Source: Carnobacterium divergens DSM 20623 (GTDB lineage: Bacteria; Bacillota; Bacilli; Lactobacillales; Carnobacteriaceae). From it: a stretch of DNA of 64,000 nucleotides. The translations under genes and the position numbers were made by a program. The stretch's first letter is position 1. Each line of letters begins with the position of its first letter. The notes beneath the pieces were generated by a model. That model did not search any database and was not told the DNA's origin. It was given only the letters and a program-made list of their open reading frames with translations. The DNA is taken from contig NZ_JQLO01000001.1 in the NCBI RefSeq assembly GCF_000744255.1, forward strand, positions 2,170,001 to 2,234,000, written 5' to 3'. Positions 24,839-33,097 of this stretch are shown here, piece after piece.

Positions 24839-24858
24839 TTTTTAGCCTAACCTAAATA
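24839..24858. promoter_or_regulatory. MntR-like box, distal
   Basis: TTTAGCCTAACCTAAAT is, on the other strand, ATTTAGGTTAGGCTAAA, close to the AGG-T-A/T-CCT type operator of DtxR/MntR manganese repressors. It lies about 30 bases upstream of the -35 element of the transporter operon. Confidence 0.6.
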
Positions 24859-24885
24859 TTTTGTTATCGTAACTTTAAAAATGTA

Positions 24886-24914
24886 TTGCTATTAAAATTA
24901 ATATTTGTTAGACT
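24886..24914 (+). promoter_or_regulatory. Promoter of the manganese transporter operon
   Basis: TTGCTA (24886-24891) and TAGACT (24909-24914) are separated by 17 bases. The MntR-like box at 24915-24936 directly follows the -10, so a bound repressor would block initiation. Confidence 0.6.
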
Positions 24915-24936
24915 ATTTTTAGGTAAGCCTAAAAAT
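24915..24936. promoter_or_regulatory. MntR-like box, proximal
   Basis: TTTTTAGGTAAGCCTAAAAA is a near-perfect palindrome around AGG-TAAG-CCT, as expected for an MntR/ScaR/EfaR-type operator, placed over the transcription start of the manganese transporter operon. Confidence 0.75.
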
Positions 24937-24956
24937 TAAAAAGGAGTGTATTCATT

Positions 24957-25709
24957 ATGGCATCCTCTAGTAGTATCAAGATTCAACAATTAACCGTGCG
25001 TTATCAAGGAAACACCGCACTTCAAAATATTGCGTTACACATAAATTCAGGAAAGATTACAGGCATCATTGGACCGAATGGTGCAGGGAAATCAACTTTG
25101 ATTAAAGGCATGATGGGCTTAATCCAAACAGATCAGCGCTGTGTTTTAGTAGGTGAGCGTTCAATTGATACTAAAAAAAAGGAGATCGCCTACGTTGAAC
25201 AACGCAATGCCTTAGACTTAACTTTTCCCATCAATGTGGAAGAAACGGTACTGCTTGGAACTTATCCTAAACTGGGATTATTTAAGAAACCCACTGCAAA
25301 GGAGAGAGAAAAAGCGCGACTTGCGTTGGAAAAGGTTCAATTAACCGAGTTTAGTAAACGCCAAATTGGCGAGCTTTCCGGTGGGCAATTGCAACGAGTA
25401 TTTATTGCACGGGTTTTAGCACAAGATGCGGATATTATCTTTTTAGATGAGCCCTTTGTCGGTATTGATATGTTAAGCGAAAAAGTCGTTGTGGGTATTT
25501 TAAAGGAATTAAAACAACAAGGAAAAACGATTATTATTGTTCACCATGATCTTCACAAAGTACTGGATTACTTTGATGACGTGATTCTTCTAAAAAAAGA
25601 ATTGATTGCTTTTGGAGACGTAACGAATACGTTTACGAATAAAAACATTCAAAAGGCGTATGGAGAAAGCATGGGAGATATTCAAATTAAGGGGGTTAAG
25701 GACGAATGA
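24957..25709 (+). CDS. efaC: Manganese ABC transporter, ATP-binding protein
   Basis: The cytoplasmic ATPase of a manganese (metal) importer. Motifs: Walker A GPNGAGKST (about 36-44), signature LSGGQLQR, Walker B IIFLDEP, and the switch His in IIVHHD. At 250 aa it has the usual length. It overlaps the permease gene by 4 bases (ATGA), and the order ATPase-permease-binding protein matches efaCBA of enterococci. AAGGAG lies 11 bases before the ATG. The operon sits behind two MntR-like boxes, so it should be repressed when manganese is plentiful. Confidence 0.93.
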   Translation: MASSSSIKIQQLTVRYQGNTALQNIALHINSGKITGIIGPNGAGKSTLIKGMMGLIQTDQRCVLVGERSIDTKKKEIAYVEQRNALDLTFPINVEETVLLGTYPKLGLFKKPTAKEREKARLALEKVQLTEFSKRQIGELSGGQLQRVFIARVLAQDADIIFLDEPFVGIDMLSEKVVVGILKELKQQGKTIIIVHHDLHKVLDYFDDVILLKKELIAFGDVTNTFTNKNIQKAYGESMGDIQIKGVKDE

Positions 25710-26560
25710 TTGAAAATTTTATTAACGGACTGGTTCACTACCAATTTTTACAAAATGCTTTGATTACTTCGATTATGGTTGGAATTGTATCTGGCGTGAT
25801 TGGCTCGTTTATTGTTTTACGAGGAATGTCCTTGATGGGAGATGCAATTTCTCATGCTGTTCTTCCTGGCGTGGCAATGTCTTATATGTTAGGAATCAAT
25901 TATATTATTGGGGCTTCCTTGTTTGGAATTCTGGCAGCTATTTTAATTGGTTTTATTACTCAAAAAAGTCAATTAAAGAATGATACCGCAATTGGTGTGG
26001 TCTTTAGTTCCTTCTTTGCTTTAGGAATTATCTTGATTTCATTTGCTAAAAGTTCCACTGATTTATATCATATTTTATTTGGAAATGTATTGGCTGTTCG
26101 AGATTCTGATATTCTGATTACTTTGATTGTCGGCATTGTGGTGTTACTGTTTGTCTTTCTTTTCTATAAGGAGCTTGTAGTCTCATCTTTTGATCCAACG
26201 ATGGCTAAGGCTTACGGTTTAAAAACAACCTTGCTTCATTATGCATTGATGTTTCTACTAACGTTAGTTGCTGTCTCTGCGTTGCAAACGGTTGGTACAA
26301 TTCTAGTCATTGCAATGTTGATTACTCCTGCTGCTACAGCTTATCAATTAACCAATCACTTACCTACGATGATTGTTCTTTCCACCATTTTTGGTGTCTT
26401 AAGTTCGATTATTGGATTGTTCTTCAGTTATTCATATAATCTAGCTTCTGGTGCAACGATTGTTTTAACTGCAGCATTATTTTTTATACTTGCTTTTCTA
26501 TTTTCACCAAAAAAAGGGTTGTTTTTTATCAATAAAAAAAAGGAGGAACAAGAACTATGA
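25706..26560 (+). CDS. efaB: Manganese ABC transporter, permease
   Basis: The membrane subunit of the importer: 284 aa with about 8-9 hydrophobic helices, ABC-3 family (MntB/ZnuB/PsaC-like). The segment [17 protein letters not shown] and the later conserved [20 protein letters not shown] are family hallmarks. It overlaps both neighbours by 4 bases, which indicates tight translational coupling. The C-terminus is a basic cytoplasmic tail. Confidence 0.93.
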   Translation: MIENFINGLVHYQFLQNALITSIMVGIVSGVIGSFIVLRGMSLMGDAISHAVLPGVAMSYMLGINYIIGASLFGILAAILIGFITQKSQLKNDTAIGVVFSSFFALGIILISFAKSSTDLYHILFGNVLAVRDSDILITLIVGIVVLLFVFLFYKELVVSSFDPTMAKAYGLKTTLLHYALMFLLTLVAVSALQTVGTILVIAMLITPAATAYQLTNHLPTMIVLSTIFGVLSSIIGLFFSYSYNLASGATIVLTAALFFILAFLFSPKKGLFFINKKKEEQEL

Positions 26561-27486
26561 AAAGAATAGGATTAATCGTCTCTGCGTTGCTACTCGTTGT
26601 TGTTTTAGGAGCCTGTGGGAATGCTAAAACGTCACAAAATAAGACTGATAAACTGAAGGTAGTAGCTACAAATTCAATTATTGCCGATATGACTAAAAAT
26701 GTTGGAGGTAATTTAATTGAGCTTCATAGTATCGTGCCAGTTGGAACAGACCCTCATGAATACGAGCCCCTTCCAGTTGACGTCGCTAAAGCTTCTGAGG
26801 CTGACATTATTTTCTACAACGGATTAAATTTGGAGACAGGTGGGAATGGTTGGTTTACTAAATTAATGGAAACTGCTCACCGTAAAGAAAATACAGATTA
26901 TTTCGTTGTTAGCAAAGGTGTTGAACCACTCTTTTTAACAAGTGCTGGACAAGAAAGCGAACAAGACCCTCACGCTTGGCTGGATATCCAAAATGGGATT
27001 CATTATGTTCAAACAATTGCCAATACTTTAGAAAAAAAGGATCCAAAAAACAAAGCAACTTATCAAGAAAATGCTAAAACCTATATTGAAAAATTAACGA
27101 AGTTAGATTCGGAAGCAAAAGAAAAATTCAAAGACATTCCAGAAAGTAAAAAGCTATTGGTTACTAGTGAAGGAGCTTTTAAATATTTTTCTAAAGCATA
27201 TGGCTTAAAAGCTGCTTATATTTGGGAAATTAATACGGAAAGCCAAGGCACCCCAGATCAAATGAAACAAATTATTGATACAATTAATAGCTCTGAGGTT
27301 CCTTCACTATTTGTTGAAACAAGTGTTGATCCTCGTAGTATGGAACGCGTATCAAAAGAAACGGGTTTACCAATTGCTAGTAATATTTTCACAGATTCTA
27401 TTGCTAAAAAAGGACAAGCTGGTGATAGCTATTACGCGATGATTAAATGGAATTTAGATCATATTCATGAGGGGTTAATTAAATAA
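26557..27486 (+). CDS. efaA: Manganese-binding lipoprotein (PsaA/EfaA family)
   Basis: The surface lipoprotein that captures the metal. Lipobox LGAC with lipid on C20. The four metal ligands known from PsaA (His67, His139, Glu205, Asp280) fall at the same numbers here: DPHEYEP (H67), DPHAWLD (H139), TSEGAFKYF (E205) and [11 protein letters not shown] (D280). This set favours Mn2+ (and Zn2+ as competitor) over Zn-type proteins, and the long His-rich loop typical of zinc binders is absent. It is the last gene of the operon and is followed by a good terminator. Homologues are also known as adhesins or endocarditis antigens, a role not shown here. Confidence 0.94.
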   Translation: MKRIGLIVSALLLVVVLGACGNAKTSQNKTDKLKVVATNSIIADMTKNVGGNLIELHSIVPVGTDPHEYEPLPVDVAKASEADIIFYNGLNLETGGNGWFTKLMETAHRKENTDYFVVSKGVEPLFLTSAGQESEQDPHAWLDIQNGIHYVQTIANTLEKKDPKNKATYQENAKTYIEKLTKLDSEAKEKFKDIPESKKLLVTSEGAFKYFSKAYGLKAAYIWEINTESQGTPDQMKQIIDTINSSEVPSLFVETSVDPRSMERVSKETGLPIASNIFTDSIAKKGQAGDSYYAMIKWNLDHIHEGLIK

Positions 27487-27500
27487 AATTAAACCTAAGC

Positions 27501-27529
27501 AAAAGAGTAGTCGAGGCTACTCTTTTTTT
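27501..27529 (+). terminator. Terminator of manganese transporter operon
   Basis: AAAAGAGTAG / CTACTCTTTT (10-bp stem, 6-base loop) ends in a run of seven T, 14 bases after the stop codon. Confidence 0.9.
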
Positions 27530-27706
27530 CGTTACAATAGACACTCTTATACAATATTGTCTTTTATTCTTCTTAAAAAGCCTAATTTCCAACTAAATAC
27601 TTCTTTTAATTTATGATTTCATGTCGTTTGGCCCTCACCTTTTGAGGAATATGATAAAGTGGATACGCTTCAAAAGAAAATTTCATTCATTAAGGAGAGC
27701 AAACAA

Positions 27707-29626
27707 GTGAACACTAAATTTTTCAAAAAAACCATTCAATTAGTAGGTATATCTGTTGGTATTTTTATAGGAGCATGGCTGCCATTTGATAGTAGTAGTG
27801 CCGCAACAGCTCCAGAACAAACGACCTTTTTATTAGAGCAATCTTCAGAAAACTCCCCTTTTCTACCTTCTAGTGACTCAACACTCCAACAGCTTTATAC
27901 CCATAGCTCTGCACTAGAATTGGCAAATATGGTTCGTACAAAACAAGTGAGTAGCGCTGAACTAGTGGCTGTTGCACTTCAACAGGTAAGACAAGAGAAT
28001 CCACAATTGAATGCAGTCATCACGCTTCGAGAAACAGCGGCCTTAAAAGAGGCAAATGAATTGGAGGATCATGGACAACCTTTTCTTGGTGTTCCTTTAC
28101 TTTTAAAAGGCTTAGGCCAAACTTTAAAAGGGGAATCCAATACAAATGGACTGATTTTTTCAAAAGATCAGCTTGCAGGTGGAACAAGTAGCTTTGTGAA
28201 AGGGTTGCAAGAAGCTGGCTTTATTCTTATTGGACAAACTAATTTCCCAGAATTGGGCTATAAGAATATCACCGACTCGCCTCTATATGGTCCAACACAT
28301 AATCCTTGGAATCATGCTTATCAAGCAGGGGGCTCATCAGGTGGAGCTGGAGCAAGTGTCGCTGCTGGTATGGTTCCAATTGCTTCTGGAAGTGACGCTG
28401 GTGGCTCCATTAGAATTCCTGCTTCATGGACTGGAACAATTGGATTAAAGCCCTCACGTGGCGTCCTAATAGGCAATAGTGCGGCAGAACGTGGACAAGC
28501 GGTTCATTTCGCCTTAACTAAAACAATGCAAGATACTGAAACTCTCTTTCATGCCCTAAAAATTCCAGAGAGACTACAAACTGATCCTACGCCTTTAAAA
28601 AATCTAAAAATTGGCTATTCGACAAAATCACCTGTGGGAACACCCGTCAGTTCGGAGGCCATTCAAGCTGTTGAAAACGCGGTAACGTTTCTAAGAACAC
28701 AAGGATTTGAAGTTGAAGAAGTGAACAATCCCATTGACGGCGTCGCATTAATGAAAAATTATTATACAATTGCTTCCAGTTCAGCGAGTATTGCCAATTT
28801 TTTAGCAAATCAAAAATTAAAAAGAAATTTAATAATAGAAGATGTCGATTTATTGACTTGGGCTCTTTACCAAACAGGAACAACGATTACTAAAGAACAA
28901 GTCAATGCTGCTTGGGAAGAAAATGGCCGGATGGCTGCTCTAATGGGCGAATTCCATCAAACTTATCCGCTTTTTTTAACTCCTACCACGGCATGGCCTG
29001 CTCCAAAAGTGGGCGATTCTCTGCTAACAGCTGAGCATGTGGAAAAAATGAATCATATTACTGACCTTTCTGCCGAAGAACGTCAACAATTAATTTATGA
29101 TCAATGGTTACCAGCCTTAACTTTATCGCCGTTTACGCAACAAATGAATTTAACGGGTGAAGCAGCAATTAGTCTTCCTACTCATTTAACTGCTGAAGGC
29201 TTGCCATTAGGTATTCAATTTAATGCTGCCAAAGGACAAGACGAACGTTTAATTCAAATGGGGAAATTATTTGAAGAAGAGGGGCAATTTAAACAAACTG
29301 TCTCACCAGATAATTCTAAAGAAGATCATGAGGAATCCCAAACAACGACGACGACGCCTGCAATAGAGTTACCTGTTGACCCACCTGTAGAAGAGGTGCC
29401 TGCTGCTAATTTAGCTCCTATTGCACCCCTTGAAGCATTACCCGCTGGATCAAATCCAGAATCAACTGAACGAGTAAGCATCAAAACAAAAGACACTCCT
29501 CTTTCTACTGAAACGCGACTGCCTAAGACCCATGAAAAAGAGTTTCTATTTGATCCTATCCTACTTGGTTTGCTCTTTATTTTCAGTAGTTTATATTGTT
29601 TAAAAAAAGAACCAGAACTGAATTAA
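27707..29626 (+). CDS. Cell-surface amidase (amidase signature family) with LPxTG-like anchor
   Basis: A 639-aa secreted, probably wall-anchored amide hydrolase. The GTG at 27707 has GGAGAG upstream and begins a good signal peptide (about 1-35); the earlier GTG at 27659 would bury it. The amidase signature domain spans about 65-530 with the full Ser-cisSer-Lys triad: K134 (LLLKGLGQ), S210 (GGSSGGAG) and S234 (GSDAGGSIR). A Pro/Thr/Glu-rich linker (about 535-600) leads to RLPKTHEKE, a hydrophobic helix and a charged tail: a sorting signal with His in place of Gly. Most members of this family are cytoplasmic (GatA-like or amide-degrading), so surface display is unusual. The substrate is unknown; it could be peptide amides or wall material. 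Confidence 0.85.
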   Translation: MNTKFFKKTIQLVGISVGIFIGAWLPFDSSSAATAPEQTTFLLEQSSENSPFLPSSDSTLQQLYTHSSALELANMVRTKQVSSAELVAVALQQVRQENPQLNAVITLRETAALKEANELEDHGQPFLGVPLLLKGLGQTLKGESNTNGLIFSKDQLAGGTSSFVKGLQEAGFILIGQTNFPELGYKNITDSPLYGPTHNPWNHAYQAGGSSGGAGASVAAGMVPIASGSDAGGSIRIPASWTGTIGLKPSRGVLIGNSAAERGQAVHFALTKTMQDTETLFHALKIPERLQTDPTPLKNLKIGYSTKSPVGTPVSSEAIQAVENAVTFLRTQGFEVEEVNNPIDGVALMKNYYTIASSSASIANFLANQKLKRNLIIEDVDLLTWALYQTGTTITKEQVNAAWEENGRMAALMGEFHQTYPLFLTPTTAWPAPKVGDSLLTAEHVEKMNHITDLSAEERQQLIYDQWLPALTLSPFTQQMNLTGEAAISLPTHLTAEGLPLGIQFNAAKGQDERLIQMGKLFEEEGQFKQTVSPDNSKEDHEESQTTTTTPAIELPVDPPVEEVPAANLAPIAPLEALPAGSNPESTERVSIKTKDTPLSTETRLPKTHEKEFLFDPILLGLLFIFSSLYCLKKEPELN

Positions 29627-29646
29627 CCTTTCAGTTTTGGTTCTTT
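29606..29646 (+). terminator. Terminator overlapping the amidase stop codon
   Basis: A stem of about 17 pairs (AAAGAACCAGAACTGAA against TTCAGTTTTGGTTCTTT, one G-T pair) starts within the last codons of the amidase gene. T-runs are present in the stem on the plus side, and on the minus side it could also end locus 3. Confidence 0.75.
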
Positions 29647-29678
29647 TAGTTTAGTTGAAAAATTGTTCCATGTGTAAC

Positions 29679-29903
29679 TTATCGTTCTTTTATTAAGAGG
29701 CCTTCATCCCATAAATCTACGTTTAACAAGGTTACTTCAGGGCCAAAGGTCTGTTTGATGAAGTCTTTCATTTCAGAAAAATCCAATTCTTTTTTAAGCA
29801 CAATTGTTCGATTCGTAAACCATTTCTTCCGATAAGAACTAGCCGGAATTTCTAAGCTTATTGCATAAACAAAGCAATCGTCCCAATTTTTTTCGATTCT
29901 CAT
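29679..29903 (-). CDS. Small cytoplasmic protein of the WxL-locus-associated family (copy 3, 74 aa)
   Basis: Function unknown; paralogue of 1551-1766 and 16045-16275. It shows NWDDCFVYAISLE near the start and NVDLWDEGLLIKER at the end, the same two motif blocks. Start ATG at 29903 with GAGGAGGAT upstream. There is no signal peptide or membrane helix. It is the last gene of WxL locus 3, 41 bases after the DUF916 gene, and converges on the amidase gene. That the same family closes all three loci, despite different gene orders elsewhere, argues that it has a function tied to the WxL system. Confidence 0.75.
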   Translation of the reverse strand: MRIEKNWDDCFVYAISLEIPASSYRKKWFTNRTIVLKKELDFSEMKDFIKQTFGPEVTLLNVDLWDEGLLIKER

Positions 29904-29944
29904 GGTTTTATCCTCCTCTTTAATCTATTATGCAAAATAACGTT

Positions 29945-31051
29945 TTAATTGTTGTCTTCTTCTAAGTTCACTTTTTTAGCGCGTTTTTTTCGGTTGGCTT
30001 TTCTTCTTTTTTGCGCTTCTTTCTTTTCCTTTTCTTTCTTTTTCTTTCGAATAATAAACCAAATTAATAGCAACGCTAGTAAAATTAGTAAAATGCCAAC
30101 TAAAATGTAAATCCAAGTGTAATCTTTTTTAACAGTGACATCTTTTTCGTTGAAGGCTTTCGCAACATCTGCTTTGATTGTAAAGTCTTTTTTAAACTTC
30201 CATGTTTCTCCCATTGATTTTGCAGTCATTGATAGGGTATAGTCTCCTGCTTTGAGCTTTTCACCATTCAACGAAACTGGATAGGCAAATGATGTATTTG
30301 GAGCCATTTGCATTTCTTCTTTTTTAGAAGAATACAGAACATCGCTTTCTCCTTTTTTAGTAATTTTGGTATCTACTGACAGTTGGTTCATATATTTAGC
30401 TTGTGTATTTTGTAAGGTTGCATTGATAACGTTACGGGCATTGACTTGGTTAGGCTCAACCTTGTTTAATTTTAATTCTGAGTCAATTTTAACGTCTGTT
30501 TCTTGTAATACGACGGCTACTACATAGGCATATTTATTTTCAATCGCTAAGCCTTGTTGTGTTTTTTCTTTTTTAGTTTCTGCTGTGTCTTCTTTTTCTT
30601 TTAGAGTAATGCCGCCTGCTAGAATTCCATCAAATCCGTCTTTTGGCATTTCAACCATTAATTCTAAATCCGTAGAGCCATTTGCAGGAATTTTTACTTC
30701 GTTTACTGCCGGTTTGACAATTTCTTCTATATTGTACTTGCTTGTTTTATCTAATTTTGTATTGGATTCGCCATATTCGACTACTCCGTTGATATTGGTT
30801 GTTGCTGCATGTACACTAGGCAATACTGTCACTTCATTGTCTGTGTCATTACGCATGTGAACTTTTAATGTTTGTTTTTCTGATGGCTTCATTGTTAAAT
30901 CAAAGTAACTATGAGACGTGTCTTTTTGATTTTCTGGAATAACAGGCTCCACGCTAAATTTTAATTGCGAGGCATTTGCTTGTGGGATTATACTTACTAA
31001 ACTTAGAAGAAAGATTAACCCAATCACTAATTTTTTTTTGACGTTCAACAT
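29945..31051 (-). CDS. WxL-interacting membrane protein (DUF916 + DUF3324), locus 3
   Basis: The membrane-anchored WxL partner of locus 3. The start is the ATG at 31051 with TAGGAGGAA 9 bases upstream; 16 further readable codons have no site. Signal peptide about 1-27 (NASQL), DUF916 (FSVEPVIPENQKD, TYFDL-like SYFDL), DUF3324 (NVINATLQNTQ, MAPNTSFAYPVSL), one membrane helix near residue 330 and a long Lys/Arg tail (about 20 basic residues). It is highly similar to the locus 1 protein at 3918-5018, including the KKDYTWIYI membrane entry, so loci 1 and 3 probably arose by duplication. Confidence 0.93.
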   Translation of the reverse strand: MLNVKKKLVIGLIFLLSLVSIIPQANASQLKFSVEPVIPENQKDTSHSYFDLTMKPSEKQTLKVHMRNDTDNEVTVLPSVHAATTNINGVVEYGESNTKLDKTSKYNIEEIVKPAVNEVKIPANGSTDLELMVEMPKDGFDGILAGGITLKEKEDTAETKKEKTQQGLAIENKYAYVVAVVLQETDVKIDSELKLNKVEPNQVNARNVINATLQNTQAKYMNQLSVDTKITKKGESDVLYSSKKEEMQMAPNTSFAYPVSLNGEKLKAGDYTLSMTAKSMGETWKFKKDFTIKADVAKAFNEKDVTVKKDYTWIYILVGILLILLALLLIWFIIRKKKKEKEKKEAQKRRKANRKKRAKKVNLEEDNN

Positions 31052-31135
31052 ATTTTTCTTCCTCCTACTATAAATGAAAAAATAGGCATAGGAATACACC
31101 AGATAGATGTATTCCTATACATAAAAACTTTTTTA

Positions 31136-31921
31136 TTATTCTTTTGAGTTAGCTGGTGTATCTGTTAATGTCCAAGTTAATGTTGTTTTATATGTGTCTG
31201 CATCTTTAACACTTGATCCTGGAACGCTTAATTCAATACTTTCAGCCATACTTGCAGCATCTCCGGCACGGTATACCCAAGTACCAAAACCTTCACCTGC
31301 AGCTGCTGACATAATGTTTTCAGCTACACCTGTACCATCGTTTTTCAATGAGAACGAAGTTTTGACAACGCTAGGTGCTTTTGAATTTGAAACAGAGGCA
31401 ACTTGACCATTTTTAAAGGTTACTTCTGCTCCGACTAACTCTTTGCCTTCTTTAGCTGATTTGAATTGACCATTTTGTTTAACACTTAATGACCAGCCTT
31501 TTTCACCACCACGTTTATCTGTTACTTGAGCGTAGTTTGGAACTGGATTTTTTAAATCTGCTTTGCCATCCTCACCTCTTAGGTATTGAGGTTTTGCAAA
31601 ATACGTTTGGTTTTTAGTTGAAATTAATTGCTCACCGAAGTCTAGGCTTGATGCATAGTCTAAACTTAATGGTCCGTTTGTACCTGGATCAACTGGTTTT
31701 TCTGGATCCGTTGGATCAACCGGGTCAACTGGTTTTTCTGGATCAGGATCTGTTGGGTCTGTTGGATCTGTTGGTGATTCGTCTTCAACAAATTTTACTT
31801 GTGCATTTGTGTCACGATTTGCTGGAATAGGGCCTGGTGCTGCTGAAACATGACCAACTCCACTTAATAATAATGTACTGAATAAGACAGTTCCTACGGT
31901 TGCTAATTTTAATGATTTCAT
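31136..31921 (-). CDS. WxL domain surface protein, locus 3 (second)
   Basis: A 261-aa secreted wall-binding protein. Start ATG at 31921 with GAGGAGAAA upstream. Signal peptide about 1-27 (SAAPG), then DTNAQVKFVEDE, then a long D-P-T/D-P-E-K-P-V repeat linker (about 50-80), then the WxL domain (GEKGWSLSVKQNG, GTWVYRAG, terminal LTWTLTDTPANS). It is the counterpart of 5089-5847 in locus 1, sharing the AAPG-I-P-AN start of the mature protein and the APSVVK block. The linker repeats make short, biased codon stretches that look like genes on the other strand but are not. Confidence 0.93.
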   Translation of the reverse strand: MKSLKLATVGTVLFSTLLLSGVGHVSAAPGPIPANRDTNAQVKFVEDESPTDPTDPTDPDPEKPVDPVDPTDPEKPVDPGTNGPLSLDYASSLDFGEQLISTKNQTYFAKPQYLRGEDGKADLKNPVPNYAQVTDKRGGEKGWSLSVKQNGQFKSAKEGKELVGAEVTFKNGQVASVSNSKAPSVVKTSFSLKNDGTGVAENIMSAAAGEGFGTWVYRAGDAASMAESIELSVPGSSVKDADTYKTTLTWTLTDTPANSKE

Positions 31922-31965
31922 TTTTTCATTTCTCCTCTAATTTGTTTTTTTTAGTTTAGTTAATT

Positions 31966-32763
31966 TTATTCATTTCCTGGAACATCTGTTAATGTCCAAG
32001 TTAATTTTGTATCGTATTTTACTGCATCTTTAGCTGTTGTTCCTGGCACGTCTAATGTGATGGCTTTGTTTTTCTTAACTGTTTTTCCTTCGACTTCCAT
32101 ATCTTCAAGCGTACCGAAGCGATCTACCCAAGTACCAGCACCGGCACCTTTAACAGCTGTCATTACTTTAGTAGAAGTATTTGGCGTTAATGCCATATCA
32201 AATGTTTTTGGTGCGATTACATTTTCGATATTTGAAGCTGATACACCTTCTGTAAAGGTAATTTGTGAACCTGTTAATTCTTTGTTTAATGTTTTATCGT
32301 TTTTAAATTGTCCTTCTTGTTTAACACTTAGTGACCAACCGCCATTATTTCCGCGTTTGTCTGTAATTTGTACGTAGTTTGGTCTTGCTGTTGCTGGATC
32401 AAAATCTGACATATCTTCATTCCATAAATATTGTGGATTTGCATAGTACGTTTCGTCTTTATTGGTAATTTTATTTTTACCAAAATCGATACTTGATGCG
32501 AAATCAATACTTAGCGGTCCATCTGTTCCTGGATTTGGCTTGTGATCTGGTGTTGTTGGATCCCATGGATTTACTGGCTTGTTTGGATCTGGATCAACTG
32601 GATCGACTGGGTCCGTTGGGTCTTCATCTGGTACGAATTCAACAATCCCTCCACTTTGATACGTTCTTACGTAATCGTCTTCTGCTGCAAAAGCCTGCAC
32701 TCCAGTTGCTGCAATACTTGCTAATACCATTGCTGCTGTAGTTCCATATTTAATTAATTTCAT
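31966..32763 (-). CDS. WxL domain surface protein, locus 3 (first)
   Basis: A 265-aa secreted wall-binding protein. Start ATG at 32763, overlapping the 3' end of the small LPxTG gene by 14 bases. Signal peptide about 1-27 (AFAAED), mature start with YQSGGIVEFVPDEDP, then a D-P-V-D-P-V-D-P linker and the WxL domain (NNGGWSLSVKQEG, GTWVDRFG, terminal LTWTLTDVPGNE). It is the counterpart of 5883-6671 of locus 1. The YxSxGxVEF segment resembles the start of the neighbouring small LPxTG protein, so the two may interact; that is inference. Confidence 0.93.
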   Translation of the reverse strand: MKLIKYGTTAAMVLASIAATGVQAFAAEDDYVRTYQSGGIVEFVPDEDPTDPVDPVDPDPNKPVNPWDPTTPDHKPNPGTDGPLSIDFASSIDFGKNKITNKDETYYANPQYLWNEDMSDFDPATARPNYVQITDKRGNNGGWSLSVKQEGQFKNDKTLNKELTGSQITFTEGVSASNIENVIAPKTFDMALTPNTSTKVMTAVKGAGAGTWVDRFGTLEDMEVEGKTVKKNKAITLDVPGTTAKDAVKYDTKLTWTLTDVPGNE

Positions 32764-33085
32764 TATAAATTTCCTCCTGTTTTTTGTTTTTATTTATTAA
32801 GATTAATAAGACTGCACTTGAGAAACTAAACAGCCCTATTAAGTTTAAATAACTTGTATTTGTTGTACCTGTTTGTGGCAAGCGACCTTGATTTGTTGGT
32901 GGTACGCTCGGTTTTCCTGCTGGAGGAATTTGATTAGGAATTTCTGGCTCTGGATATTCATATGTCCCATAAAAACCGATTCCACTATTTGATTCATAGC
33001 TTTGTTTTTCAGCTGCTTCTACAATTGTCCAAGATGTTGAGAGACAACCTAAAAGTAACAAAACCAAGACGATTCTTTTTTTCAT
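32750..33085 (-). CDS. Small LPxTG-anchored protein of WxL locus 3 (111 aa)
   Basis: A short sortase-anchored protein. Start ATG at 33085 with AGGGGGAGA upstream. Signal peptide about 1-24 (VEAAEK), then SNSGIGFYGTYEYPEP, a Pro-rich spacer (PSVPPTNQG) and the sorting signal RLPQTGTT (about 73) with a hydrophobic helix and a KNKKQEE tail. It is the counterpart of 6700-7023: both carry FYGxYEYP and PPTNQG. It follows the large WxL gene by 12 bases. Confidence 0.9.
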   Translation of the reverse strand: MKKRIVLVLLLLGCLSTSWTIVEAAEKQSYESNSGIGFYGTYEYPEPEIPNQIPPAGKPSVPPTNQGRLPQTGTTNTSYLNLIGLFSFSSAVLLILINKNKKQEEIYNEIN

Positions 33086-33097
33086 TTTGTCTCCCCC

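Noticed and set aside
31618-31830. Long frames opposite the D-P-T repeat linkers of WxL genes (also at 32493-32741)
   Set aside because: They are produced by the biased codons of Pro/Asp/Thr repeats on the coding strand, and have no ribosome sites.
31136-32763. CRISPR-like repeats in the repeated GGATC(T/A)-rich segments of WxL genes
   Set aside because: The repeats are short in-frame D-P codon repeats inside coding sequence without unique spacers.
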